Numbered from the stretch's first letter, positions 15,814 through 24,760 are shown. The stretch is 64,000 bases of DNA from Streptomyces sp. CA-210063 (GCF_024612015.1 NZ_CP102512.1:1674001-1738000), one strand, 5' to 3'. The notes: a model not told the origin generated them from the letters alone. Program-made: numbers and translations.

Positions 15814-16998
15814 CTACCAGCTCACCGGCAACGACCGCACCCCGTGGACCGTGGTCATCGTCAGCGCGAAGTCCTCCGGCGGTGCGGTCAGGCGCAGGCC
15901 CGGCAGGCGGTCGAAGAGGGCGGGCAGGCCGATCTGGAGTTCCGCGCGGGCGAGGGACTGGCCGATGCACTGGTGCAGTCCGTGGCCGAAGGCCAGATGG
16001 CCGGTGGTGCCCCGGCGGACGTCCAGTGCGTCGGGATCGGCGAACGCGGACGGGTCGCGGTTGGCGGCCTGGAGCGCCACGACGACGCCCTCCCCAGCCT
16101 GGATACGGACACCCGCGACGTCCACGTCCTCGGTGGCGATCCGCCGCAGCCCCGAGTGCGCGACGGTCAGATGGCGCAGCAACTCCTCGACCGCGCCGGG
16201 CCACAGGCCGGGATCCGCGCGCAGGGCGGCGAGCTGGTCGGGGTGGCTCAGCAGGGCCACGACCGCGAGCGGGAACATGTTCGCGGTCGTCTCGTGGCCC
16301 GCCACCAGCAGCAGCGAGGCGATGCCGACGGCCTCGGGCGCGCTCACCTCGCCGGTCGCCACCCGGTCCCGCGCGAGACGCGAGAGGAGATCGTCGGCGG
16401 GCTCCCGGGCCCGCCGGGCGAGCAGTTCGCCCAGGTACGTGTGGAGGGCCTTGCGGGCGGCCAGCATCTCCTTGGGTCCGGAGGCGAGACTGCTGAACGC
16501 CCTCGCCTGTCGCTGGAAGAAGTCGTGGTCCTCGTACGGCACCCCGAGCAGCTCGCAGATGGCGAGGGACGGCAGCGGCAGGGCGTACGACTCGACCAGG
16601 TCGGCGGTCGTGCCCCCGTCCGCCGTGATCGAGTCGAGCAGTTCCCCGCAGATCCGGGCGATGGCCGGCCGCAACTGCTCGATACGGCGGAAGGTGAAGT
16701 CGGGGATCAGTACGCGGCGCAGGCGGGTGTGGTCGGGCGGGTCCATCATGAAGAACTGGCCCGGTGCGCGCGGCGGCGACTGCGGCCGGAAGCCGGGGAA
16801 GCCGTCGCGGGTGGCGTCGGCGCTGAAGCGCGGGTCGGCGAGGACCGCGCGGGCGTCCTCATGCCGGGTGACCAGCCAGGGGCTGTTGTCGCCCCAGATC
16901 GTCACCCGCCGGATCGGTTCCTCGGCACGCCACTTGGCGTACTCGGGCGAGGGGTCGAGCAGCGGCCGCAGGGTCGGCAGGGGAGGGTGCGTCGTCAT
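15814..16998 (-). CDS. Cytochrome P450
   Basis: Soluble bacterial P450 of 394 residues. The I-helix oxygen-activation motif AGHETT, the K-helix E-x-x-R in EELLRH and the haem loop FGHGLHQCIGQSLAR with its cysteine ligand are all intact. FMMDPPDHTRLR is the usual actinobacterial B/C-region signature. The ATG at 16998 overlaps the TGA of the upstream gene (ATGA at 16995-16998) and has GGAAGGA before it, so translation is coupled to the EboF-like gene. This places the P450 as the last gene of the ebo-type operon and suggests it oxidises the product or substrate handled there. Redox partners are not present in the window. Confidence 0.93.
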   Translation of the reverse strand: MTTHPPLPTLRPLLDPSPEYAKWRAEEPIRRVTIWGDNSPWLVTRHEDARAVLADPRFSADATRDGFPGFRPQSPPRAPGQFFMMDPPDHTRLRRVLIPDFTFRRIEQLRPAIARICGELLDSITADGGTTADLVESYALPLPSLAICELLGVPYEDHDFFQRQARAFSSLASGPKEMLAARKALHTYLGELLARRAREPADDLLSRLARDRVATGEVSAPEAVGIASLLLVAGHETTANMFPLAVVALLSHPDQLAALRADPGLWPGAVEELLRHLTVAHSGLRRIATEDVDVAGVRIQAGEGVVVALQAANRDPSAFADPDALDVRRGTTGHLAFGHGLHQCIGQSLARAELQIGLPALFDRLPGLRLTAPPEDFALTMTTVHGVRSLPVSW

Positions 16999-18401
16999 GC
17001 GGGCAGTCCTTCCTCGTCCTCGTCCAGTCCCGCGAGCCCCAGCAGCAGGGACTTGATCTCGGTGGCGGAGTAGGCCTCCCGGGTCAACTCGCTTGTGGAG
17101 CACAGCAGTACGGGACCGTCGTCCGGGTCGGCGGGCAGTCGGCCGTGGCTGCCGCTGACGCCGGCGGGGTCCAGCGGGACGGTGCTGATGCGGTAGCGGA
17201 AGCCCAACTTCTTGCGGGCGATCTGGCCGACCGCGCGGAGTTTCACGGCGGGGACGGTCTCGTCGTACAGCAGCTCGGCGGGGTCGTAGCCGGGCTTGCG
17301 GTGGATCTCGACCTGGCGGGCGAAGTCGGGGGCACGTTCGTCGTCGAGCCAGTAGTAGTACGTGAACCAGGCGTCGGGGTCGGCGACGGCGACCAGTTCA
17401 CCGGAGCGTTCGTGGTCCAGGCCGTGGGCCGCCTTGCCGTCCGCGTCCAACACCTGTTCCACGCCGTCGAGTTCGGCCAGGAGCTTGGCGACCTCCGCCG
17501 TGTCGGCCGGGTCCCGTACGTAGACGTGGGCGACCTGGTGGTCGGCGACGGCGAAGGCCCGTGAGGTCCAGGGGTCGAGGTACTCCATGCCGTCCTGGGT
17601 GTGCACCTCCAGCAACCCCGCGCGGCGCAGGGAACGGTTGATGTCCACCGGGCGGGAGACGGGCGTGATGCCGTACTCGCTGAGGGCCACCACCGTGGCA
17701 CCCTCGCTCAGGAAGTGGTCGATCAACGGGCCTAGCGCGTCGTCGAGTTGGCGGGCGGCGCGGATCGTGGCCGGTGAGTCGGGGCCGGATCGCTGGGGTT
17801 CGTAGTCGAGTTGGGGGATGTAGACGAGGGTGAGGTCCGGGTCGTGTTCGTCGAAGACCTGGCGGGCGGCGCCGAGGATCCACTGGGTGGAGGGCATTCC
17901 GGCGTTGGGGCCCCAGTAGGTGAACAGGGGGAACGGGCCCAGCCGGTCGGTGAGTTCGTCGTGCAGGGACGGCGGCCAGGTGTAGCAGTCGGGTTCCTTG
18001 CGGCCGTCCGAGTAGTAGACCGGGCGTGGGGTGACGGTGAGGTCGACGTCCGCGCCCATCGCGTACCACCAGCAGATGTTGGCGACCTTGTAGTCGGGGG
18101 CGGATCTGCGGGCCGTCTCCCAGATCTTCTCGCCGCCGACGAGCGCGTTGTGCTGGCGCCACAGCAGTACTTCGCCGAGGTCCCGGAAGTACCAGCCGTT
18201 GCCCACCGCGCCGTGCCCGGAGGGCGGTTGACCGGTGAGGAACGTGGACTGGACCGTGCAGGTCACGGCGGGCAGTACGGGGTCGAGCCGGGCCCGGAAG
18301 CCGCGCTCGCCGAGGGCGGCCACCGCGGGCATGTGCCGGAGCAGTTTGGGGGTGAGGCCGACGATGTCGAGGACGACGAGCCGGGTGGGTCGGGTGCTCA
18401 T
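16995..18401 (-). CDS. Alkaline-phosphatase-superfamily nucleotide pyrophosphatase/phosphodiesterase (EboF-like)
   Basis: Protein of 468 residues related to nucleotide pyrophosphatases. The two-metal site can be traced: LDIVGLTP near the N-terminus, nucleophile Thr in PAVTCTVQSTFLTG, SEYGI, VADHQVAH and the last histidine in SGSHGRL. No signal peptide is seen. The ribosome site AAGGAG is 8 nt before the ATG and lies inside a copied piece of the upstream gene's 3' end. In ebo clusters a protein of this class accompanies EboA, EboB, EboC and EboE and is thought to act on a prenylated or nucleotide-linked intermediate; the substrate is unknown. Confidence 0.85.
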   Translation of the reverse strand: MSTRPTRLVVLDIVGLTPKLLRHMPAVAALGERGFRARLDPVLPAVTCTVQSTFLTGQPPSGHGAVGNGWYFRDLGEVLLWRQHNALVGGEKIWETARRSAPDYKVANICWWYAMGADVDLTVTPRPVYYSDGRKEPDCYTWPPSLHDELTDRLGPFPLFTYWGPNAGMPSTQWILGAARQVFDEHDPDLTLVYIPQLDYEPQRSGPDSPATIRAARQLDDALGPLIDHFLSEGATVVALSEYGITPVSRPVDINRSLRRAGLLEVHTQDGMEYLDPWTSRAFAVADHQVAHVYVRDPADTAEVAKLLAELDGVEQVLDADGKAAHGLDHERSGELVAVADPDAWFTYYYWLDDERAPDFARQVEIHRKPGYDPAELLYDETVPAVKLRAVGQIARKKLGFRYRISTVPLDPAGVSGSHGRLPADPDDGPVLLCSTSELTREAYSATEIKSLLLGLAGLDEDEEGLPA

Positions 18402-18407
18402 TGCTGG

Positions 18408-18496
18408 TTCTCCTTGAGGCCGATTCGAGTGCTCACCGGCTGTTGCCCCGGGGGTGACATTCGGATGCTCGTCACCGGTCCTCCTTGAGGCCGAGG
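18408..18496. repeat. Direct repeat duplicating the eboE 3' end, supplying the next ribosome site
   Basis: CTCCTTGAGGCCGA occurs at 18410 and again at 18480 (period about 70 bp). The right copy encodes the last residues GLKEDR of the EboE fragment; the left copy provides the AAGGAG that precedes the EboF-like ATG. Confidence 0.65.
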
Positions 18497-19125
18497 CCGG
18501 TCAACCGTTCGCGCGCCCAGGCGAGTTCTGCGGCGATGCCGCCGGGCAGGTCGGCGGGCGGTTCGGGGAGGACGGACCATGTGTAGGTCTCGACCTCGAT
18601 GTGGTCGCAGTCGGCCACGGCCCCGCCGAGCAGTCCGGCCAGGACGCGGCCGAGCTGGTCGGCGGTGGTGCGCAGCGGCGGTTCGGGGTCGGCGTGCAGC
18701 GGGGCGTGGAAGTGGACGCGCCAGGGACCGGTGTCGGTGGGCAGACCGCCGTCCAGCGCGTCCGGGAGATCGTCGACCCCGCGGACTCCGGCCGCTGTCG
18801 GGGTGCGTGTCTGGTGCAGGAAGCGGGGTTCGACGAAGCGGCCCAGTGCCGCCCGGGTCGCCGGGTCGGCCGGCTCTGCGGCCTCGACCGCGCAGGACGC
18901 CTGGAGTTTGACGACGGGCAGCCCGGCGTCCGCGAGGCGGCGCAGGGCCGCGCCTGGCTCCTCGAACTGTACGGCGAGATGGCAGGCGTCGAGGCAGACG
19001 CCGAGCCGTTCGGGGTCGAGGCCGCGCAGCTCCCGTACGGCCTGGGCGGTGGTCTCCACGACACAGCCGGGCTCCGGTTCGAAACCGACCCGGACACGGC
19101 GGCCGGTGTCCGACTCACGGCGGCA
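18472..19125 (-). pseudogene. eboE: EboE (metabolite traffic protein) C-terminal fragment, N-terminal half deleted
   Basis: The frame encodes the last 217 or so residues of an EboE-type TIM-barrel protein: TGRRVRVGFEPEPGCVVETT, RLGVCLDACHLAVQFEEP, FLHQTRTPTAAG, VHFHAPLHADP and HIEVETYTWSVLP. Full-length EboE is close to 390 residues, so the first half is missing. No start codon with a ribosome site precedes the conserved region; GTG at 19059 would begin in the middle of it. Immediately upstream is EboA in a different frame, so the fragment is probably not translated as a normal protein. The expected eboB (TatD-like hydrolase) gene between them is absent. Confidence 0.75.
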
Positions 19126-19862
19126 CCGGTCTCGATGGAGAGCTTGTCGGTGAGGTGGTCGACGGCGGGGAAGGCGCGGACGACGGGCCAGATGTCCGCC
19201 GGTACGTCCCGTCCTGCGGCGACCCGCTCATGCGCGAAGTCGGCGAGCATACGGGCGAGTTCGCCGTCGGCGCGGGTGTCGAGCCCGCAGATCCGGTCCA
19301 GCGGGATCTCGGAGAAGACGCACTTCAGTACGGCCTGCCGGTACTCGGCGTCCGGAAGGCGGGCGGCGCCGTACGGGCCGAGGGCGGCCTCGATGAGGCC
19401 GTTGTCGTTGCCGCGCAGGGCTTCGCGGACGAGTCGCAGGGCGAGTTCACCGAGCGGGGCCCGCACGTCGTCGCCGGCCTCGGAGTCGGCGAACAGGGGC
19501 AGGGCCCGCAGTACGGCCCGCTGTTCGGCCGGGTCGCCGTGGCGGAAGAGGCCCGCCAGTTCGTCGGCGAGCGGCTGCCCGCCCAGTGGCAGCGCGGTGA
19601 GCAGAACGGCTCGGGCCGCCTCGTCGACGGTCCAGAACGCGTCCAGCCGCGCCCGCCCGCAGCGTCTTCGGGCGGCGGGGAACAGGGTGCGTACGGCGGC
19701 GGGCCGGTCGGCGATGCGGGCCACGGCCTCGTCGAGCCAGGCGCGGGCGGCCGCGTCCAGGGCGTGGCGGGAGAGGAGGGTTCGGGGGTCGGAGAGTTCG
19801 TGGGGCTCGGAGAGTTCGGCGGGCTCGGCGAGCTCGGCGAGCGGTACTCCGGTGGAAACCAT
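18501..19862 (-). pseudogene. eboA: EboA-domain protein running out of frame into eboE
   Basis: ATG at 19862 follows AGGAGG by 10 nt. The first 245 or so residues are EboA-like: LLSRHALDAAARAWLDEA, RTLFPAARRRCG, RAVLRALPLF, NDNGLIEAALGPYGAA and QAVLKCVFSEIPLDRI. After about residue 247 the frame continues for another 200 residues as Ser/Pro/Arg-rich text that is merely a shifted reading of eboE. The normal stop codon, all of eboB and half of eboE appear to have been removed by one deletion near 19100-19130. The EboA domain itself may still be functional. EboA has no established activity; in cyanobacteria and pseudomonads ebo genes are needed for export or maturation of a small molecule. Confidence 0.75.
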
Positions 19863-19942
19863 GACGGAACAACCTCCTGATGAGGCTGGAGGACCGGACA
19901 GGATGGTGGTGGGGGTACGGAGGTGTGGGGGTGTGGGGTCGG

Positions 19943-20791
19943 TCAGGCCGTCGCCGCGCGGAGGAAGTCCAGCGAGCGGCGGGCCACTTCGGGGGCGTCG
20001 AGGGAACCGCCCTGGATCTCCACGGAGACCAGTCCGCGGTGGTCGAGGTCCTGGAGGGCGGCGAGCACGGGCGGGAAGTCGATCTCGCCGGTGCCGAATT
20101 CGAGGTGCTGGTGGACGCCCCGCCGCATGTCCTCGATCTGCACGTTCAGCAGGCGCGGGGCGGCGAGGCGGACACACTCCAGCACGGTCCGGTCCTCCAC
20201 GCAGTGCGCGTGCCCGACATCGAGGGTGATCCCGAACAGCTCGTGCCCGCCGACCATCTCGGCGAGTTCCAGGCACCGCTCCACGGTGTCGACGAACATG
20301 TACGGCTCGGGCTCGAAGGCCAGCGACACGCCGTACTCCCCCGCCGTCTCCAGGACCGACTCGACACCCGCGACGAGCCGCTTCCACGCGTCCCGCTCCG
20401 GCAGTCCGTCGTCCGGAGCCGGGCCGCTGCACAGATGGACGGTGGGCGAGCCGACGTCGGCGGCGATGCGGACGGCCCGCCGCAGCAGGTCGGTCCTGCG
20501 CTCGGCCCCGTCCGACATGAGCGTCGGGTGGTGCTTGCCCCAGGGGTCGAGGAGGTAGGGCGCGCCGGTCTCGACGGTCACATCGAGCCTGTGCCGGGCC
20601 AGTTCCCGGGCGACCGCGGCCACCTGCCGGGGCAGGTCGTCCGCGTACGGGTCGAGGTGGCCGTGGTCGAGGGTGAGCGCGACGCCGTCGTAGCCGAGGT
20701 CGGCGAGGACCGCGAGGACATCGCTGAGCCGGTGGTTGGTGAAGCCGTTGGTGCCGTAGCCGAATCTGAGGGGGGTGGGGGGAGGGTTCAT
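19943..20791 (-). CDS. TIM-barrel sugar phosphate isomerase/epimerase
   Basis: Protein of 282 residues of the xylose-isomerase-like AP endonuclease 2 superfamily. Typical barrel motifs include GYDGVALTLDHGHL, VTVETGAPYLLDPWGK, the metal ligands in SLAFEPEP and GITLDVGHAHC, and VSVEIQGGS near the end. Such enzymes isomerise or epimerise sugars or inositols using a divalent metal. It lies between the UbiA-type gene (33 bp away) and eboA (80 bp away) on the same strand, so it belongs to the ebo-type operon and probably supplies or modifies the polar part of the product. A start at ATG 20791 is preceded by AGGAGC, somewhat distant at about 11 nt. Confidence 0.88.
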   Translation of the reverse strand: MNPPPTPLRFGYGTNGFTNHRLSDVLAVLADLGYDGVALTLDHGHLDPYADDLPRQVAAVARELARHRLDVTVETGAPYLLDPWGKHHPTLMSDGAERRTDLLRRAVRIAADVGSPTVHLCSGPAPDDGLPERDAWKRLVAGVESVLETAGEYGVSLAFEPEPYMFVDTVERCLELAEMVGGHELFGITLDVGHAHCVEDRTVLECVRLAAPRLLNVQIEDMRRGVHQHLEFGTGEIDFPPVLAALQDLDHRGLVSVEIQGGSLDAPEVARRSLDFLRAATA

Positions 20792-20824
20792 TCCGGCGCT
20801 GCTCCTGCGGGGGTCTGTGCTGGT

Positions 20825-21934
20825 TCAGGTGGGGGAGATGCGCCGGGCGAGCCGTCGCGCGAGGGGGTGCACGACACCCAGGGCCGCCGCCGCGGCCGTG
20901 GCCCCGCTCCGTGCGGTCAACGCCGCCTGCAGGGGCACCAGCCCGAGAATCCCGGCCCCGACGGCCCGCCGTACGTTCTCACCCGATGGCTCGCGTACGG
21001 CACGGGCCTGGGCCGTGCCGTAGCTGCCGAGGTAGGCGAGGGCCCCGGCGGCGACCACCGCGGCCCGGGCGGCAGCGCCCTGAGGGGGCGCGGGGCTGTA
21101 TCGAATTGCGGCTCCGCCGCGGGGCGCGACCGGCCACGACGGCGCCGTGGACGGCTGACGACACAGCGCGGCACTTCCGGCGGAGCGCTTGGCGGCGGTG
21201 TCCCCGGTGCGCTCCGAGCGGCGCCCCGCGTAGGCGACAGCCGTGCGGACGGCCGGGAGTGCCGTGGCGAGGGCGGTGGCAGTGGAGGCGGCGAGGGTCG
21301 CGGCCGGCAGCCGGGCGGGGGCGCCGGAGATCTCGTGGCGGCTGAGAGCGGTCAGGGTGTAGGTGTGGGCGCCGACGAGTGCGGCGGGGAGGGCGCCGCG
21401 CCACAGGGCGGTGCCGGTTCCGGTCGTACGGCCAGGCCCCCGTCCGCCGGCCAGGGCGCCCGCGAGGACGTCGAGGGCGCGCGCGGCGGCCATGGCGGCC
21501 GGGCCCGCCGGGGTGGACTTGAGTTTCAGGTCGTACGCCCAGACGGCGCCTGCCAGCGGGAGCGCTCCCAGAAGGCTCCGACGGCCCCCGGAGACGGCTG
21601 CTAGCGCGAGACCCCCGGCGGTCAGGGTGCCCGCGACGGCGAGGGCGGTGCGACGCGGGACCCGGCCCGACGGGACGGGGCGCTCGGGGCGCTCTACCGC
21701 GTCGATCGTGGCGTCGGCGTAGTCGTTGAGGGCCATGCCGGCCCAGTAGAGGCAGACGGACGAGCCCATCACACCGAACGTCCGCACACCCAGGGGGTGC
21801 CCGGCGGCAGCGGCGCCCGCAAGCACGTCGCCCGGGACGCTCAACGCGGCCGGTGCCCGGACGAGTTGTGCGAGGTCGGCGAGGCCCACGGCAGGCCGTG
21901 AGCCGGAGCGCAGTACCGCTTCCCGATCTTTCAT
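20825..21934 (-). CDS. eboC: UbiA-family prenyltransferase (SCO3242/EboC type) with an inserted repeat
   Basis: Membrane protein of 369 residues. The first aspartate-rich motif is NDYADATIDAVERPERP near residue 70, and YDLKLKSTPAGP follows the second region; about eight hydrophobic segments are predicted. The family transfers prenyl groups to aromatic or sugar-like acceptors. Homologues are usually near 300 residues; the excess is a block at about residues 250-300 that coincides with a dispersed Streptomyces-type palindromic repeat (21076-21150) read in frame. The start has no Shine-Dalgarno sequence but TAGGTT ends 6 nt before it, suggesting a leaderless transcript. It is the first gene of the ebo-type operon. 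Confidence 0.85.
   Translation of the reverse strand: MKDREAVLRSGSRPAVGLADLAQLVRAPAALSVPGDVLAGAAAAGHPLGVRTFGVMGSSVCLYWAGMALNDYADATIDAVERPERPVPSGRVPRRTALAVAGTLTAGGLALAAVSGGRRSLLGALPLAGAVWAYDLKLKSTPAGPAAMAAARALDVLAGALAGGRGPGRTTGTGTALWRGALPAALVGAHTYTLTALSRHEISGAPARLPAATLAASTATALATALPAVRTAVAYAGRRSERTGDTAAKRSAGSAALCRQPSTAPSWPVAPRGGAAIRYSPAPPQGAAARAAVVAAGALAYLGSYGTAQARAVREPSGENVRRAVGAGILGLVPLQAALTARSGATAAAAALGVVHPLARRLARRISPT
21076..21150. repeat. Copy of a dispersed palindromic repeat inside the ubiA-like gene
   Basis: About 70 bp share GGGGCGCGGGGCTGT, GCGGCTCCGCCGCGGGGCGCGA and CCACGAC with the intergenic copy at 41649-41705. It adds in-frame residues to the prenyltransferase without introducing a stop. 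Confidence 0.75.
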
Positions 21935-21940
21935 GGCGGC

Positions 21941-21946
21941 AACCTA
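21941..21946 (-). promoter_or_regulatory. Leaderless-type -10 box for the ebo-type operon
   Basis: TAGGTT on the minus strand (plus-strand AACCTA) ends 6 nt before the ATG at 21934. Upstream, CACATG occurs twice (21950 and 21967) around TTGAAC, followed by the AT-rich direct repeat GACCTTTGTC/GACTTTGTC at 21989-22012, which could be regulator sites. Confidence 0.45.
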
Positions 21947-22076
21947 CCCACATGACTTGAACATTCACATGGAGAAGTAGTGAAGACCTTTGTCGATTTG
22001 TGACTTTGTCTTACCAGCCGATGAAACCTCTCGAGAGCACTTGACCACTACTGCGCCCTTGATCGTCCGAAAACCG

Positions 22077-23498
22077 TCAGAGTTCCTGCCGCAGCCTCCG
22101 CCACACCGCCTTGGCCGCGTTGTGTCCCGACATGCCGTGCACACCCGGGCCCGGCGGGGTCGCCGAGGAGCAGATGAAGACGGCCGGATGCGGGGTGTGG
22201 TACGGGAAGAGCGAGAGCTTGGGGCGCAGCAGCAACTGCAGTCCGGACGCGGCGCCGCAGGCGATGTCGCCGCCGACGTAGTTCGCGTTGTGCGCGGCGA
22301 GTTCGGGCGGGCCGGCGGTGGCGCGGGCGAGGACGCGGTCGCGGAACCCCGGGGCGAACCGCTCCAGTTGCCGCTCGACGGCGTCCGTGAGGTCCCCTCT
22401 CCAGCCGTTCGGCACATGACCGTACGCCCAGAAGACGTGCTTGCCCTCCGGCGCCCGGCTGGGATCGACCAGGCTGGGCTGCACGGTGATCAGGAACGGC
22501 GCGTCGGGCGCCCGCCCGTGCCGGGACGCCGCGTCGAGCGCCGCGCCGATCTCCGCCTTGCTCGCCCCGACCTGGACGGTGCCGGCGCCGCGCGCCTCCT
22601 TGGCGGTCCACGGCACGGGGCCGTCCAGCGCGTAGTCCAGCTTGAAGACACTGGCGCCGTACCGGTACGGCTCGTAATAACGCCCGAAGCCCGCGATCCG
22701 GGCCAGCGCGGTGGGCGAGGTGTCGAAGACGTACGCGCGGGCGGGCGGCAGGTCGTCGAGGCGCTTGACCTCGTAGTCGGTGTGGACGGTGCCGCCGAGG
22801 TCCTCCAGATACGCGGTGAGCGCGTCGGAGATGGCCTGCGAGCCGCCCCGGGCGACCGGCCAGCCGGCGGCGTGCGCGGCCAGCGCGAAGACCAGGCCGA
22901 CGGCACTGGTGGCGAGGCCGCCGAGCGGGGCGATGACATGGGCGACGAGCCCGGCGAACAGCGCCTTGGCCCGCTCGTCCTTGAAGCGGCGCATCAGCCA
23001 TGTCGAGGGCGGCAGCCCCATGAGGCCGAACCGGGCGAGGGTGACCGGGTCGCGGGGCAGCGCCGACAGCGGCAGCGACATGAAGTCCCGGGCGAGGGTG
23101 TCCCACTTGGGCAGGAACGGCTCGACCAGCCTGCGGTACGTGCCCGCGTCACGCGGCCCGAACGAGGCGGCCGTCTCCCCCACCGAGCGCGACAGCACGG
23201 CCGCCGAACCGTCGAGGAAGGGGTGCGCCATGGGCAGCTCGGCGTGCAGCCACTCCAGGCCGTAACGGTGGAGCGGCATCGCCTTGAACGCGGGCGAGTT
23301 GACGCCGAGCGGGTGCGCGGCCGAGCACGGGTCGTGGCGGAAGCCGGGCAGGGTCAGCTCCGCGGTGCGGGCGCCCCCTCCCACGGTGTCCTTCGCCTCG
23401 AACACGGCCACGGAGAACCCGCGGCGGGCCAGCTCCACGGCAGCCGTCAGGCCGTTCGGCCCCGCCCCCACCACCACCGCGTCGAGCATCGACGGCAC
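22077..23498 (-). CDS. Phytoene-desaturase-like FAD/NAD(P)-dependent oxidoreductase
   Basis: Protein of 473 residues with an N-terminal dinucleotide-binding fold [19 protein letters not shown], the second FAD motif [17 protein letters not shown], and the C-terminal FAD-contacting region [20 protein letters not shown]. It belongs to the carotenoid isomerase/phytoene dehydrogenase-like group (COG1233), members of which desaturate, isomerise or saturate isoprenoid-type substrates. GTG at 23498 has AAGGGG 7 nt upstream; ATG at 23489 is an alternative. The stop is 142 bp from the start of the ebo-type operon on the same strand, so a link with the prenyltransferase pathway is possible but not shown. 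Confidence 0.88.
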   Translation of the reverse strand: MPSMLDAVVVGAGPNGLTAAVELARRGFSVAVFEAKDTVGGGARTAELTLPGFRHDPCSAAHPLGVNSPAFKAMPLHRYGLEWLHAELPMAHPFLDGSAAVLSRSVGETAASFGPRDAGTYRRLVEPFLPKWDTLARDFMSLPLSALPRDPVTLARFGLMGLPPSTWLMRRFKDERAKALFAGLVAHVIAPLGGLATSAVGLVFALAAHAAGWPVARGGSQAISDALTAYLEDLGGTVHTDYEVKRLDDLPPARAYVFDTSPTALARIAGFGRYYEPYRYGASVFKLDYALDGPVPWTAKEARGAGTVQVGASKAEIGAALDAASRHGRAPDAPFLITVQPSLVDPSRAPEGKHVFWAYGHVPNGWRGDLTDAVERQLERFAPGFRDRVLARATAGPPELAAHNANYVGGDIACGAASGLQLLLRPKLSLFPYHTPHPAVFICSSATPPGPGVHGMSGHNAAKAVWRRLRQEL

Positions 23499-23711
23499 GT
23501 CCGGACCCCTTCGTCAGCCGATGGCCACCAAGGTCCGCCGACGGGAATCCCCGCCCGCCGACAGACCTGCGCTCAGGATATGCCCGGCCACCGACAGGCC
23601 CGGGCAAGGGTACGCCCCGCCGACGGACGCGCCCGTTCCGCTCCGACCCCGGACAGCTGGGAGATGCCCCGGCCGCCCGAGCCGACAGGACGACGCGCCC
23701 CGGCCCTCGGG

Positions 23712-24557
23712 TCAGGCTCCGCCCGACAGCAATCCCGCCACCCGGCGGGCCGTGGCCGCGTCCCGGGCGGCGGTGAAGGGCAGTGCGTTGCCGCCGGTTA
23801 TACGGAAGGGCTCGCCGGTCAGGGTGAGATGGGCGCCGCCCGCCTCCTCGACGAGGAGCAGGCCGGCCGCGTGGTCCCAGGCGGCCTCCCAGGAGAACGC
23901 CGTGGCGTCCAACCGGCCCTCGGCGACGGCGAGATACTCCAGCCCGGCCGAACCACAGGCACGCGGGGCGACGCCGTCCGTCCAGAGGTCCAGGAGGGCC
24001 GCCTTCTGCTCCTCCGTGGTGTAGTCCGGGTGGGAGGTGGCGATGTCGAGGTCACGGCCGGGGTCGGGCGAGCCGGCGCGCAGGGGCTCGCCGTCGAGGG
24101 TGGCCCCCTGGCCGCGGATCGCCACGGCGATCCGGTCGAGCGCGGGCGCGTACGTCCAGGAGGCGCGCAGGACTCCGCCCTGGGCGAGGGCGACGAGCGT
24201 GCAGAAGCCGGGCTCGCCGCGCACGAACTGCCGGGTGCCGTCCACCGGGTCGACGATCCACACGGGCGCCTCGCCCTGGATCGCCTCGTACGACAGCGGG
24301 TTGGCGTGCACGGCCTCCTCGCCGACCACGACCGAGCCGGGCAGCAGCGCGGCGAGCGCCTCCGTCAGATACAGCTCGGCCTTGCGGTCGGCGTCGGTCA
24401 CCAGGTCGTGCGGGCCGCTCTTCTGGTCGATCTCGTGTGCGGCGAGCTGCCGGAAGCGCGGCATGATCTCCGCGGCGGCGGCCTTGCGGATCGCTTCCTC
24501 GACGTCCGAGGCGTGCCGGGCGAGAAACTCGTCGATGGTTTCGCTGTCTTCGATCAT
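23712..24557 (-). CDS. Inositol-monophosphatase-family phosphatase (HisN/SuhB-like)
   Basis: Cytoplasmic protein of 281 residues. The Mg-dependent phosphatase motifs are complete: DLVTDADRKAE, VVGEEAV, WIVDPVDGTRQFVRG and the C-terminal AWDHAAGLLLVEEAGG. Actinobacterial HisN, a histidinol-phosphate phosphatase, has this length and these motifs, but inositol- or fructose-phosphatase activity is equally compatible. The ATG at 24557 starts the conserved region; GGAGG lies only 1 nt before it, so the true start could differ slightly. It stands alone on the minus strand between repeat-containing spacers. Confidence 0.85.
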   Translation of the reverse strand: MIEDSETIDEFLARHASDVEEAIRKAAAAEIMPRFRQLAAHEIDQKSGPHDLVTDADRKAELYLTEALAALLPGSVVVGEEAVHANPLSYEAIQGEAPVWIVDPVDGTRQFVRGEPGFCTLVALAQGGVLRASWTYAPALDRIAVAIRGQGATLDGEPLRAGSPDPGRDLDIATSHPDYTTEEQKAALLDLWTDGVAPRACGSAGLEYLAVAEGRLDATAFSWEAAWDHAAGLLLVEEAGGAHLTLTGEPFRITGGNALPFTAARDAATARRVAGLLSGGA

Positions 24558-24688
24558 GCCTCCATGACAGCACGCGGCACTGACAATCCTCACCCGTCCG
24601 GTGTATTCGGTATGGAATCGCCATGAATACCCAGGGCGGGCGGGCATCTGGTACAGGAGTGGCCCCGCCGGGCGACCGGACAAGGGCC

Positions 24689-24760
24689 ACTCGGCTCACA
24701 CCCGCCACTCGGCACACACCCGCCGCTCGGCACACACCCGCCGCTCGGCACACACCCGCC
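24689..24760. repeat. 18-bp tandem repeat, four units
   Basis: Four exact-length copies of ACTCGGCACACACCCGCC start at 24689, 24707, 24725 and 24743; a diverged fifth follows. The array lies 40 bp downstream of the stop codon of the cytosolic gamma-glutamyltransferase gene. Confidence 0.85.
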
